A DNA stretch of 42,574 nt from an uncultured Ruminococcus sp. (lineage in GTDB: Bacteria; Bacillota; Clostridia; Lachnospirales; Lachnospiraceae), in NCBI GenBank assembly GCA_946494335.1, contig CAMMBV010000032.1, positions 1 to 42,574 on the forward strand. The letters are read 5' to 3'. A program made the position numbers and the translations under genes. Shown here piece by piece: positions 31,406 to 39,345 of this stretch (the first letter of the stretch is position 1; each line of letters starts with the position of its first letter). A model generated the notes under the pieces. That model was not told where the DNA came from. It worked only from the letters and a program-made list of their open reading frames with translations, and did not search any database.

Positions 31406-32545
31406 ATGGGGAAACATATAAAACGATGTAAAGTGTTACTGTTGGCGGCTTATATTATTCTTTTGTCTGCCTGTGCCCCGGCGGTGAATTTCCGGAAATC
31501 ATCAGATGACTTATCTGATGATCTCACTTACACGGATACGCATGTGACCGGTACTTTGTGTGAAGGAGTATCCGTCGATGCAGACTTTCCGGATTTAAGT
31601 CAGGTTACTTCTTATCCGATTATATCCGGTCAGATGAAAAAGACGGACGAAGAGGTAATCCAGAAAATCAAAGATTACATTTTCCGGGATTATAAGCCGG
31701 AAGAAATTCAAAAGGAGACGGCATCGGATTCTCAGCTGGTTAATTACTATATTTCCGGAACCGGGGAGGACTGGAAGAAAAGCCTTGGCGTTTATGGAGC
31801 GCCCGATGAGACGGGGTTTATAGCATGGGATTATGAAGCCTATCCCTATTACTTCATTACTGATAATCGGGGAATCCTTCCGACAGAGGGGATGGAAATA
31901 TATCCTTTTATAAATTCCGGAATAGAAAATCTTTCCTTCATGGGCCGGGAAGAGGCGGTGAAGGAGGTCAAAGATAAGCTGGCGCAGTGGAACATTCCGA
32001 TAACCGGGGAACCGCTGGTTTACACCCTGGACGGGGAAACTATGTATCAGCTTTTGGAAAACTGGAATCAAAGCGGATATACAGCGACGGATCTGGAAGA
32101 CGTAACCACAGAAATGCTGGACTGCTATTATATGATCTTTGATACGGGATATCAGGGAATACCGTATACCTTTTTTATGAGAACGGTGGAGGGAAAATAT
32201 TATAATGGAGCCAGACTGGAATGCCATCTGACAAAACAGGGGATTGTAGAGATGGAATATCACTGGGCGGAGTATGATGTGGAAGAAGTGGAGTCCCATG
32301 AAAGCGCGCTTTCCATCGAGGAGGCGTTGGCAGGTCTGCAGCGTCATTTTGAGCAGACGGTATTGACTTCTGAAATTGATATTCTCAAAATCTATTTTCA
32401 GTATGTGCCTGTAAAAGCGGGCGAAAGCGACGGTTCCTATGTGTTTGCTCCGGCATGGGTGTTTCAGCCGGCCGGTGAAGTGGCGGGAGAGTACGGCTAT
32501 CTGGATCCTGTATTCATTCATGCCATCACAGGAGAAGAGATATGA
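31406..32545 (+). CDS. Cassette 2 lipoprotein, paralogue of the cassette 1 lipoprotein
   Basis: A 379-residue lipoprotein with a clear lipobox LSAC (Cys 23). It shares with the protein at 25821 the pattern LSFMGREEAVKEVKDKL, a GIPYTFFM strand, LSIEEALAGLQRHFEQ and the ending APAWVFQP...AITGEEI. No known domain recognised. GGAGGT is well spaced from ATG 31406. Its stop overlaps the permease start (ATGA at 32542-32545). Likely the extracellular partner of the cassette 2 transporter. Confidence 0.82.
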   Translation: MGKHIKRCKVLLLAAYIILLSACAPAVNFRKSSDDLSDDLTYTDTHVTGTLCEGVSVDADFPDLSQVTSYPIISGQMKKTDEEVIQKIKDYIFRDYKPEEIQKETASDSQLVNYYISGTGEDWKKSLGVYGAPDETGFIAWDYEAYPYYFITDNRGILPTEGMEIYPFINSGIENLSFMGREEAVKEVKDKLAQWNIPITGEPLVYTLDGETMYQLLENWNQSGYTATDLEDVTTEMLDCYYMIFDTGYQGIPYTFFMRTVEGKYYNGARLECHLTKQGIVEMEYHWAEYDVEEVESHESALSIEEALAGLQRHFEQTVLTSEIDILKIYFQYVPVKAGESDGSYVFAPAWVFQPAGEVAGEYGYLDPVFIHAITGEEI

Positions 32546-33318
32546 ATCTATGCAAAAGCTTAAAAATTGATCTGATGCGGGCGTTTCGCAATCGCCTGTT
32601 CCCAGCGGGGATTCTGCTGACCGGAGGTGTGCTGGCGGCAAATTTTCCCTGGGAAAATATACAGGATCCATCGGTGCTCTATCTGGTGCAGTTTATTGCC
32701 TGGGGCAGCTACGTGCAGCTGATCTTTATCTGCGGGGTGATTCCCTTCGGGACGGCTTATCTGGCCGAGACGGAGCATCAGTATATCCGGTACCTTATTT
32801 TTCGCAGCGACGTGAAAAGTTATCTGCGCTCCAAGGTGATTGTGACGGCGCTTTCCGCGTTCATGACTATCTTTCTTGGGAAAATGCTGGTGGCGGGTAT
32901 GATAAGAATGTTTTATCCCATGGCAGGCAGACTGGCGCACTATGACCCGGCGAAAGGAGGCATTGCCCGTTTGATGACTATCACCCCCTGGGGCTATGTG
33001 CTGGCGGATGCTTTTTTGTACGCCATGGCGGGGGCGGCATTTGCGCTGCTGGCGCTCCTTGTTTCGGCGGTGACAAGAAATACGTTTGTCACCATAATGT
33101 CTCCCATGGTGCTGTATTTTATGATTTCTTCTGTCACCCAGTGGCTGCATCTGCCCCAGTGGCTGGAGATTTTTGGACTTTGCATGGGGTACATAGAGAT
33201 CTATGAAGACAGTGTTCTGCTGACGATACTGCACATCTGCCTGGTGTGGATCGTTTTTATGGGTCTGATTGGCATCTGCTTTATCCGTTACGGGGAGAGG
33301 AGGTTTCAGAATGAGTAG
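32542..33318 (+). CDS. ABC-2-like permease, cassette 2, first subunit
   Basis: A 258-residue membrane protein with about six hydrophobic helices; it matches the position and plan of the permease at 26929. A cytoplasmic segment reads ETEHQYIRYLIFRSDVKSYL, and the C-terminal helices contain YFMISSVTQWLHLPQWLEIF. Base composition is clearly more GC-rich than in cassette 1. It overlaps both neighbours (four bases upstream, eight downstream), an indication of tight translational coupling. Confidence 0.8.
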   Translation: MNLCKSLKIDLMRAFRNRLFPAGILLTGGVLAANFPWENIQDPSVLYLVQFIAWGSYVQLIFICGVIPFGTAYLAETEHQYIRYLIFRSDVKSYLRSKVIVTALSAFMTIFLGKMLVAGMIRMFYPMAGRLAHYDPAKGGIARLMTITPWGYVLADAFLYAMAGAAFALLALLVSAVTRNTFVTIMSPMVLYFMISSVTQWLHLPQWLEIFGLCMGYIEIYEDSVLLTILHICLVWIVFMGLIGICFIRYGERRFQNE

Positions 33319-34150
33319 TGTGCGCTGTATGATGAATCATTTCCGGAAATGGAGAAGGAGTCCCCGGATCTGGATGGTTTTTCTGATTATGATGACCTAC
33401 TGTACGCCGTATTTTACCACCACCATCCGCCAGTTCTGTCAGGACTATCAGGTTTCCTGTGCCGGCTGGCTGCTGCCGCTGGCCCTGACGGCGCAAAACC
33501 GGCGGTTGTGGATCATGCTGCTGCCCGTCCTTTTGTTCTGCGACGCACCTTTTTTGGACGAGCAGCAGCCCTTTCTCATCGTGCGGACGGGACGGCTCCG
33601 CTGGGGAATCGGCCAGCTGCTCTATATTTTTGCGGCCAGCGCCGTTTTCTATATCGTCAGTTTTCTGATTATGGCCCTTATGATGCTCCCCTGTCTGGAA
33701 TTTACCATGGACTGGGGAAAGGTGATCCGCACGCTGACGCAGGGATATATCGCCCAGAGCTATCAGATGGATCCGCTGCCGGAAACGGTAGTTCTGCAGT
33801 ACACGCCGCTGCAGGCAACTTTGCTGTGCGGGGCGTCCGTGTGGGTCGCCGTCTCCCTTACCGGACTTTTGATGTTCCTGTGCAATCTCTGGGCGCGAAA
33901 AGAAGTGGGAATTGTGCTGGCGGGGGCTTTTGTGGGGCTTTCCTCTCTGGTGGAACGGCTTGGCTGGTTTCCGGGACGGTATATTTCGCCGGTTTCCTGG
34001 GTGAACATTAAGGATATCGGGCTGGGGACAGATTGGTCGCCGTCCTGGACGTATGTTTTTGCGGTGGGATTTCTTTTGATAGCAGCGCTGTCTGCCGCTA
34101 TCTTGCTTTCTGTGCGCAGGAAGTCCATCGATGTGATAAGAAAGGTGTAA
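33311..34150 (+). CDS. ABC-2-like permease, cassette 2, second subunit
   Basis: A 279-residue membrane protein, paralogous to the permease at 27686: CDAPFLDEQQPFLIVRTGRL and WARKEVGIVLAGAFVGLSSL match equivalent segments there. ATG 33311 is chosen because GGAGAGGAGG precedes it at about 33294-33303; an upstream in-frame codon at 33269 lies inside the previous gene without a site. The opening RCMMNHFRKWRRSPRIW is strongly basic, consistent with a cytoplasmic N-terminus. Confidence 0.82.
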   Translation: MSSVRCMMNHFRKWRRSPRIWMVFLIMMTYCTPYFTTTIRQFCQDYQVSCAGWLLPLALTAQNRRLWIMLLPVLLFCDAPFLDEQQPFLIVRTGRLRWGIGQLLYIFAASAVFYIVSFLIMALMMLPCLEFTMDWGKVIRTLTQGYIAQSYQMDPLPETVVLQYTPLQATLLCGASVWVAVSLTGLLMFLCNLWARKEVGIVLAGAFVGLSSLVERLGWFPGRYISPVSWVNIKDIGLGTDWSPSWTYVFAVGFLLIAALSAAILLSVRRKSIDVIRKV

Positions 34151-34163
34151 GGAGGGTGAGAAA

Positions 34164-34817
34164 ATGGGCGGTGAGATTATTCAGGTGCGGGAGGTATGCA
34201 AATCCTTCGGAAAAGCGGAAGTGTTAAAACAGGTGACAGTAAATTTTGAAGCGGGGAAAATACACGGAATCATAGGAAGAAACGGTTCTGGAAAGACGGT
34301 GCTGTTTAAATGTATCTGCGGGTTTATACCGGTTACTTCCGGCACTATCCTGGTGGATGGAAAGCAGGTGGGAAAAGAGGTGGATATTCCCCGGGATATG
34401 GGGATCATCATTGAATCGCCCGGCTTTTTGCCCGGTTACAGCGGATTTCATAATCTGAGGTTTCTGGCGAAGGTGCGAAACAGGATTGATGATGAAAAAA
34501 TCCGCGAGACATTGCGGTTTGTGGGTCTTGATCCAAAGGATAAAAAGCATGTGGGGAAATATTCCATGGGAATGCGTCAGAGACTGGGACTGGCTCAGGC
34601 GATTATGGAGGATCCGAAGATTCTGATCCTGGATGAGCCCATGAACGGTCTGGACAAGCATGGGGTGAAAGAGATTCGGGAGTGTCTTTTGAATCTTCGC
34701 AGCCAGGGAAAGACTATCCTGATTGCATCGCATAACGCGGAGGATATCCGGATTTTATGCGATACCGTATATGAAATGGACGGAGGAGAGTTGTTTCCCA
34801 TAGCGAATGGAATTTGA
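34164..34817 (+). CDS. ABC transporter ATPase, cassette 2
   Basis: A 217-residue nucleotide-binding subunit with Walker A GRNGSGKTVLFK, signature YSMGMRQRLGLAQAI, Walker B ILILDEPMNGLD and switch ASHNAED. It is nearly colinear with the cassette 1 ATPase and identical in long stretches (GMGIIIESPGF-like block, RECLLNLRSQGKTIL), so the two cassettes arose by duplication or from closely related donors. AAGGAGGGTG precedes ATG 34164, 13 bases after the permease. Confidence 0.95.
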   Translation: MGGEIIQVREVCKSFGKAEVLKQVTVNFEAGKIHGIIGRNGSGKTVLFKCICGFIPVTSGTILVDGKQVGKEVDIPRDMGIIIESPGFLPGYSGFHNLRFLAKVRNRIDDEKIRETLRFVGLDPKDKKHVGKYSMGMRQRLGLAQAIMEDPKILILDEPMNGLDKHGVKEIRECLLNLRSQGKTILIASHNAEDIRILCDTVYEMDGGELFPIANGI

Positions 34818-34861
34818 TGCGATGTAATCCACGCAGCATAAAAAGGTGTTTATTTGTAATA

Positions 34862-34890
34862 TTGACGTCTGTGCCTTGAAATTGTATAAT
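34862..34890 (+). promoter_or_regulatory. Promoter of the AbiE pair
   Basis: TTGACG (34862-34867), 17 bases, TATAAT (34885-34890). The spacer ends CCTTGAAATTG, almost the same as CCTTGAAATGG in the proA promoter spacer. Confidence 0.75.
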
Positions 34891-34927
34891 AACAAGCAAG
34901 AAAGTCAAATGGAGACAGAGGATTATT

Positions 34928-35521
34928 ATGGGCGCAACCGAAGAGATTCTTAAGATGGCAAAGGCAAATAATGGAATAGTTACTACTGCAATGGTGGTTG
35001 CAGCAGGTTTTTCACGTGGAAGTATTAAATATCTTGTTGATAAAGGAATGATGGAGAGATCTTCCAGAGGTGTTTATATTTTGCCGGAAGTTTGGGAGGA
35101 TGAAATTTTCAATTTACAGAATCGATTTAAAAGAGGAGTTTATTCTCATGAAACGGCGTTGTTTCTATGGGATTTAACAGACAGAACACCCAATAGATAT
35201 TGTATGACTTTTCCAATGAATTATAATCTGACAAAGCCAAAGGAAGAGAATATCCGATGCATGCAGTGTAAGGATGAGATATATAATTTGGGAATAAAAG
35301 AAGTGCCTACACCAGGTGGAAATATTGTAAAAGCTTATAGTGTAGAACGCACTCTCTGTGATATTTTAAAACCTCATAGCCGCGTGGATATTCAGGTGGT
35401 ATCAGAAGCATTTAAGCGTTATACAGTATATTCAGATAAAAATGTTCCTGCTTTGTCTGAATATGCAAAGCTTATAAAGGTCGAAAAAAAACTTAGATCG
35501 TATCTGGAGGTGCTGCTATGA
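34928..35521 (+). CDS. abiEi: AbiEi-family antitoxin
   Basis: A 197-residue antitoxin of a type IV toxin-antitoxin/abortive infection pair. The N-terminal winged helix (about 5-55) has NNGIVTTAMVVAAGFSRGSI and RSSRGVYILPE; the C-terminal domain has RFKRGVYSHETALFLWDL and SVERTLCDILK. In the studied AbiE systems the antitoxin represses its own promoter and counteracts the toxin. It overlaps the toxin gene by four bases (ATGA). The pair is markedly AT-rich compared with its neighbours cassette 2 and proA, a sign of transfer. Confidence 0.9.
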   Translation: MGATEEILKMAKANNGIVTTAMVVAAGFSRGSIKYLVDKGMMERSSRGVYILPEVWEDEIFNLQNRFKRGVYSHETALFLWDLTDRTPNRYCMTFPMNYNLTKPKEENIRCMQCKDEIYNLGIKEVPTPGGNIVKAYSVERTLCDILKPHSRVDIQVVSEAFKRYTVYSDKNVPALSEYAKLIKVEKKLRSYLEVLL

Positions 35522-36360
35522 AAAACGCAATGCAGCTAAAGGCAGTTATTAAAAATCTTGCAAAAGAAAAACATATATCTGCGCAGCTTGTGATGCAAAA
35601 TTTTATGCTGGAGAGATTATTGGAACGAATATCTGTTTCAAAGTATCAGCAAAATTTTATCCTAAAGGGTGGATTTTTAATTGCGGCAATGGTAGGACTT
35701 GATACCAGAGCAACGATGGATATGGATGCAACAATAAAGGGATTTCCTGTAAATAAAAAGACTATTCGGGGAATGTTTGAAGAAATCTGTAAAATAGAAT
35801 TGGATGATGATGTGGAATTTAGTTTTCGCAATATTGGAGAAATCCGAGAAGGTGATGAATATACAGGGTATCGAGTGTCGCTGTCTGCAAATTATCCACC
35901 TATGGCAGTACCATTGAAGTTGGATATTACCACGGGTGACAAGATAACTCCAAAAGAAATAGAATATCAGTTCAAACTTCTTTTAGAAGACAGAAATATT
36001 TCGATATTTGCATATAATCTGGAAACTTTAATGGCAGAGAAACTTGAAACTGTTATATCCAGAGGTGACTTGAATACGAGGCCAAGAGATTATTACGATA
36101 TATTCATTTTGGTTAAGATGCAATATTCTAATATAAAGATCAATGAATTAAAAGCGGCGTTAAATGCTACAGCAGAGAAACGGGGTTCAAAGGATATAGT
36201 GAAGAATTATCGCAAAATTATAAATGTTGTCAGAGACAGTGAGATTATGCAAAGACAATGGAAAAATTATCAAAAAGATTTTGAATATGCGACAGATATA
36301 GTGTTTGAGGAGGTCTGTGATGTGGTTGTAAAATTAATGGATAATTTAGTTGATGATTAG
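35518..36360 (+). CDS. abiEii: AbiEii-family nucleotidyltransferase toxin
   Basis: A 280-residue DNA polymerase-beta-type nucleotidyltransferase. Motif I is ILKGGF (48-53), the catalytic acids are in RATMDMD with Asp 68 and Asp 70, the third acid lies in LKLDITTGD, and motif IV is LMAEKLETVISRGDLNTRPR followed by DYYDIF. These are the four conserved motifs of AbiEii toxins, related enzymes of which modify tRNA. All key residues are present, so the toxin is probably active. GGAGG lies just before ATG 35518 inside the antitoxin gene. Confidence 0.92.
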   Translation: MKNAMQLKAVIKNLAKEKHISAQLVMQNFMLERLLERISVSKYQQNFILKGGFLIAAMVGLDTRATMDMDATIKGFPVNKKTIRGMFEEICKIELDDDVEFSFRNIGEIREGDEYTGYRVSLSANYPPMAVPLKLDITTGDKITPKEIEYQFKLLLEDRNISIFAYNLETLMAEKLETVISRGDLNTRPRDYYDIFILVKMQYSNIKINELKAALNATAEKRGSKDIVKNYRKIINVVRDSEIMQRQWKNYQKDFEYATDIVFEEVCDVVVKLMDNLVDD

Positions 36361-36427
36361 TACATAAATGAGATGAAGAAGGAAGTTTAGGACTAAGGAA
36401 AATTATTGGGAATAAAAGATCTCATAA

Positions 36428-36456
36428 TTTACATTTTCCCCTTGAAATGGTATGAT
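36428..36456 (+). promoter_or_regulatory. Promoter of proA
   Basis: TTTACA (36428-36433), 17 bases, TATGAT (36451-36456), about 70 bases before the proA start. Confidence 0.7.
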
Positions 36457-36526
36457 AATACCAAGCGGCGCAGACACTTTTTTGATGTCAGAGCCGGTCA
36501 ATTTATGAATACAGGAGAAATCAATT

Positions 36527-37804
36527 ATGACGATAAAAGAGCAGGCGGCTGTGATGAAACTGAACAGCACAAAAATGGCGGTGACGACGCTGGAAGAGAG
36601 AAATGGTGCGCTGACGGCCATCCGGGAGGGGCTTCTGGCCCATAAGGATGAAATTTTCAAGGCCAACAAAGAAGATATGGAGCGTGCGCAGGAGGAAGGG
36701 ATTGCGGCTCCCATTTTAAAGCGTCTTAAATTTCAGGAAGAAAAGTTAAACGAAGTGGTGACCGGAATTTCAGATCTGATCGGGCTGCCGGATCCACTGG
36801 GAAAGGAGCAGCTGAAGAGGGAGCTGGATACGGATCTTCTGCTGGTGCGCAAATCCTGTCCCATCGGTGTGATCGGAGTGATTTTTGAAGCGCGGCCGGA
36901 CGCTATGGTTCAGATTGCGTCTTTGTGCATCAAAAGCGGCAACTGTGCCATCTTAAAGGGCGGCAGTGAAGCCATGAAGACGAATAAGACTATATTTAAA
37001 GTTATTTACCAGGCGGCGCTGGATGCGGGGATGCCGGAGAACTGCATGTTTCAGATTGAGGCCAGAAGCGATATCACAGAACTTCTGGAATGTCATGAAT
37101 CGGTAGATCTTCTGATACCAAGGGGTTCTAATTCGTTTGTGCAGTACATTATGGAACATACGAAAATTGCGGTGATGGGCCATGCGGATGGAATCTGTCA
37201 CGTTTATGCGGACCGGACACTGGATCTTGATAAGGCGATCCGGGTGATTCTGGATTCCAAAACCCAGTATACGGCTGTGTGCAATGCAGCAGAGACGCTG
37301 CTGGTACATAAGGATATCGCAGGGGAGCTGCTGCCAAAGCTTAACGAGGCTCTCTGTGCCAAAGGCGTGGAGGTGCGCGGGACGAAAGAAGTACAGGAAA
37401 TTGTGACCTGTGAAGCGGCCAGCGAGGAAGATTTTTCCACAGAATATCTGGATCTGATTATTTCGGTGAAAACCGTGGAGAATATCTGGGAGGCCATTGA
37501 GCATATCAATAAATATGGTTCTCACCACACCGACTGTATTATCACCGAGGATGGGGAAGCGGCCCAAACCTTTATGAAATGCGTGGATTCCGCAGGCGTG
37601 TACCACAACTGTTCTACCCGGTTTGCCGACGGCTACCGTTACGGTTTCGGAGCAGAGGTTGGAATCAGCACAGGAAAACTTCACGCAAGGGGACCGGTAG
37701 GCCTGGAAGGACTGTGCACTTATAAGTATGAGCTTTTTGGAAACGGAAATATCGTGGCAGATTATGCCGAGGGCAGAAAGCAGTTCCATTTTAAAGATAT
37801 ATAA
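36527..37804 (+). CDS. proA: Gamma-glutamyl phosphate reductase
   Basis: Second enzyme of proline synthesis: reduces gamma-glutamyl phosphate to glutamate semialdehyde with NADPH. The 425-residue length is close to normal. Family blocks: PIGVIGVIFEARPDAMVQIA, LKGGSEAMKTNKTI, LLIPRGSNSFVQYIM, and the catalytic Cys in YTAVCNAAETLLVH; the C-terminal TRFADGYRYGFGAEVGISTG is typical. AGGAGA precedes ATG 36527. proB, usually next to proA, is not in the window; the AbiE pair lies immediately upstream. Confidence 0.97.
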   Translation: MTIKEQAAVMKLNSTKMAVTTLEERNGALTAIREGLLAHKDEIFKANKEDMERAQEEGIAAPILKRLKFQEEKLNEVVTGISDLIGLPDPLGKEQLKRELDTDLLLVRKSCPIGVIGVIFEARPDAMVQIASLCIKSGNCAILKGGSEAMKTNKTIFKVIYQAALDAGMPENCMFQIEARSDITELLECHESVDLLIPRGSNSFVQYIMEHTKIAVMGHADGICHVYADRTLDLDKAIRVILDSKTQYTAVCNAAETLLVHKDIAGELLPKLNEALCAKGVEVRGTKEVQEIVTCEAASEEDFSTEYLDLIISVKTVENIWEAIEHINKYGSHHTDCIITEDGEAAQTFMKCVDSAGVYHNCSTRFADGYRYGFGAEVGISTGKLHARGPVGLEGLCTYKYELFGNGNIVADYAEGRKQFHFKDI

Positions 37805-37807
37805 GTA

Positions 37808-37836
37808 TTGCATTGACACCATAATTTATGTATAAT
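37808..37836 (+). promoter_or_regulatory. Promoter upstream of the small ORF and CorC-like gene
   Basis: TTGCAT (37808-37813), 17 bases, TATAAT (37831-37836). A TTGACA at 37813-37818 would be only 12 bases from the -10. Confidence 0.6.
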
Positions 37837-37870
37837 ATATCAAAAGTTTTTGAAAGTCTTGGAGGATATT

Positions 37871-38041
37871 ATGACGGAGGACGCAGACAGCGACGCTGCC
37901 GCGGCAGATAAGATCTATCAGAATAAAAAGATAAAGCTTCGAGGCATAGCCATGCCCTTTTACAGGGCACTGGTTATGTCTTTTTTGCATGGGACGGTCA
38001 GTACGTCTGCAATAAGTTACCGGAAAGAGAAAGGAATATGA
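37871..38041 (+). CDS. Small 56-residue ORF, unknown function
   Basis: ATG 37871 follows GGAGG (37861-37865) at good distance and lies about 35 bases downstream of a promoter, so it has its own expression signals. The peptide starts with an acidic stretch (TEDADSDAAAADK), continues with a basic segment (NKKIKLRG) and a weakly hydrophobic part (MPFYRALVMSFLHG), and ends SYRKEKGI. No family recognised. It stops two bases before the CorC-like start, so it may be a leader peptide or a small co-expressed protein. Confidence 0.5.
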   Translation: MTEDADSDAAAADKIYQNKKIKLRGIAMPFYRALVMSFLHGTVSTSAISYRKEKGI

Positions 38042-38042
38042 T

Positions 38043-39290
38043 ATGGAAAGTGACAGTTTATCGTTAATCATTATTGTGATCTGCATCGTGATGTCGGCTT
38101 ATTTTTCGGCCACAGAGACGGCGTTTTCATCTCTCAACAGAATTCGGATCAAAAATATGGCAGATAAAGGAAACCGGCGGGCGGCTCTGGTGCTTCGGCT
38201 GTCTGAAAATTATGACAGCCTTCTCTCCACCATACTGATCGGAAACAATATCGTAAATATTGCCTCTGCGTCTCTGGCTACGCTGCTCTTTGTAAAGCTG
38301 ATCGGTCAGGAGATGGGAGCCAGTGTTTCCACGGCGGTTACCACGGTGGTGGTATTGATTTTCGGCGAGGTTTCCCCGAAAAGTATTGCCAAAGAGTCAC
38401 CGGAACAGTTTGCCATGTTTTCCGCACCTTTGCTGAACGTGCTTGTGAAGATTCTGACGCCTTTGAATTTTCTGTTCCGCCAGTGGAAGAAACTTCTTTC
38501 TTTCCTTATAAAGTCTGAGGACAGCCGTTCCATCACGGAAGAGGAGCTTTTGACGATTGTGGAGGAGGCACAGCAGGAAGGCGGTATTGATGAGCAGGAA
38601 AGTACACTGATCCGTAATGCCATCGAGTTTAATGAACTGGAGGCCATTGATATACTTACGCCGCGAATTGATGTGACAGGTATCGAAGCGGAAGCTACAA
38701 AGGAAGAGATTGCACGGGTATTTGCGCAGACCGGCTATTCCAGACTGCCGGTATATGAAGATAATCTGGATAATATCACGGGAATTATTTATCAGAAGGA
38801 TTTTTATAATTACGTATATAATACAGGGAAGGATATTTCTGCGATTATCCGTCCGGTACTGCACATTATGAAAAACAAGAAAATAGGAAAGCTGCTGAAA
38901 GATCTTCAGCAGAAAAAATCCCATATTGCAGTTGTGGTGGATGAGTTTGGAGGAACCGTAGGTATCGTTACCATGGAGGATATCCTGGAAGAACTGGTGG
39001 GTGAAATCTGGGATGAACACGATAAAGTGGTTCATGAAATCCAGAAAGTATCAGAGCGGGAATATCTGGTCATGGGAAGCGCCAACGTGGAAAAACTGTT
39101 TGAGATGCTGAATCTTGATGAAGAGTTGGATGTACTGACAGTCAGCGGATGGGTGATGGAAATGCTGGGGAAAATTCCTTCCCAGGGCGACGTCTGCGAT
39201 TATGCCAATATTCATGTGACTGTGCTTGGCATGGACGGAAAGAGAGTGGAGAAAGTACAGGTGCTTGTAAATCCTGTGGAAGAGGAATGA
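38043..39290 (+). CDS. CNNM/CBS/CorC domain membrane protein (hemolysin C family)
   Basis: A 415-residue protein with a DUF21/CNNM membrane domain (about 1-135; [56 protein letters not shown]), a tandem CBS domain (about 195-315; [34 protein letters not shown]) and a C-terminal CorC_HlyC transporter-associated domain (about 330-410). Members act in Mg2+ or Co2+ homeostasis; the hemolysin name is historical. AAGGA precedes ATG 38043. It ends at a hairpin shared with the converging LysR gene. Confidence 0.93.
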   Translation: MESDSLSLIIIVICIVMSAYFSATETAFSSLNRIRIKNMADKGNRRAALVLRLSENYDSLLSTILIGNNIVNIASASLATLLFVKLIGQEMGASVSTAVTTVVVLIFGEVSPKSIAKESPEQFAMFSAPLLNVLVKILTPLNFLFRQWKKLLSFLIKSEDSRSITEEELLTIVEEAQQEGGIDEQESTLIRNAIEFNELEAIDILTPRIDVTGIEAEATKEEIARVFAQTGYSRLPVYEDNLDNITGIIYQKDFYNYVYNTGKDISAIIRPVLHIMKNKKIGKLLKDLQQKKSHIAVVVDEFGGTVGIVTMEDILEELVGEIWDEHDKVVHEIQKVSEREYLVMGSANVEKLFEMLNLDEELDVLTVSGWVMEMLGKIPSQGDVCDYANIHVTVLGMDGKRVEKVQVLVNPVEEE

Positions 39291-39314
39291 CATAGACTGC
39301 GATGGATTTTGTTT

Positions 39315-39345
39315 AAGCGGGGCAACAAAACGCCCCGCTTATCTT
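39315..39345. terminator. Terminator hairpin between the CorC-like and LysR genes
   Basis: AAGCGGGGC (39315-39323) pairs with GCCCCGCTT (39332-39340) over an eight-base loop; only ATCTT follows, so the U run is weak. It overlaps the LysR stop codon. Confidence 0.65.

Noticed and set aside
31595-32671. 358-codon minus-strand frame across the cassette 2 lipoprotein
   Set aside because: Antisense to a lipoprotein gene with a lipobox, a strong GGAGGT site and a paralogue at 25821; the minus frame has low-complexity His/Arg/Phe-rich sequence.
33349-34011. 220-codon plus-strand frame inside the second permease of cassette 2
   Set aside because: Alternative frame of a GC-rich membrane protein gene; no start signal and no conserved pattern.
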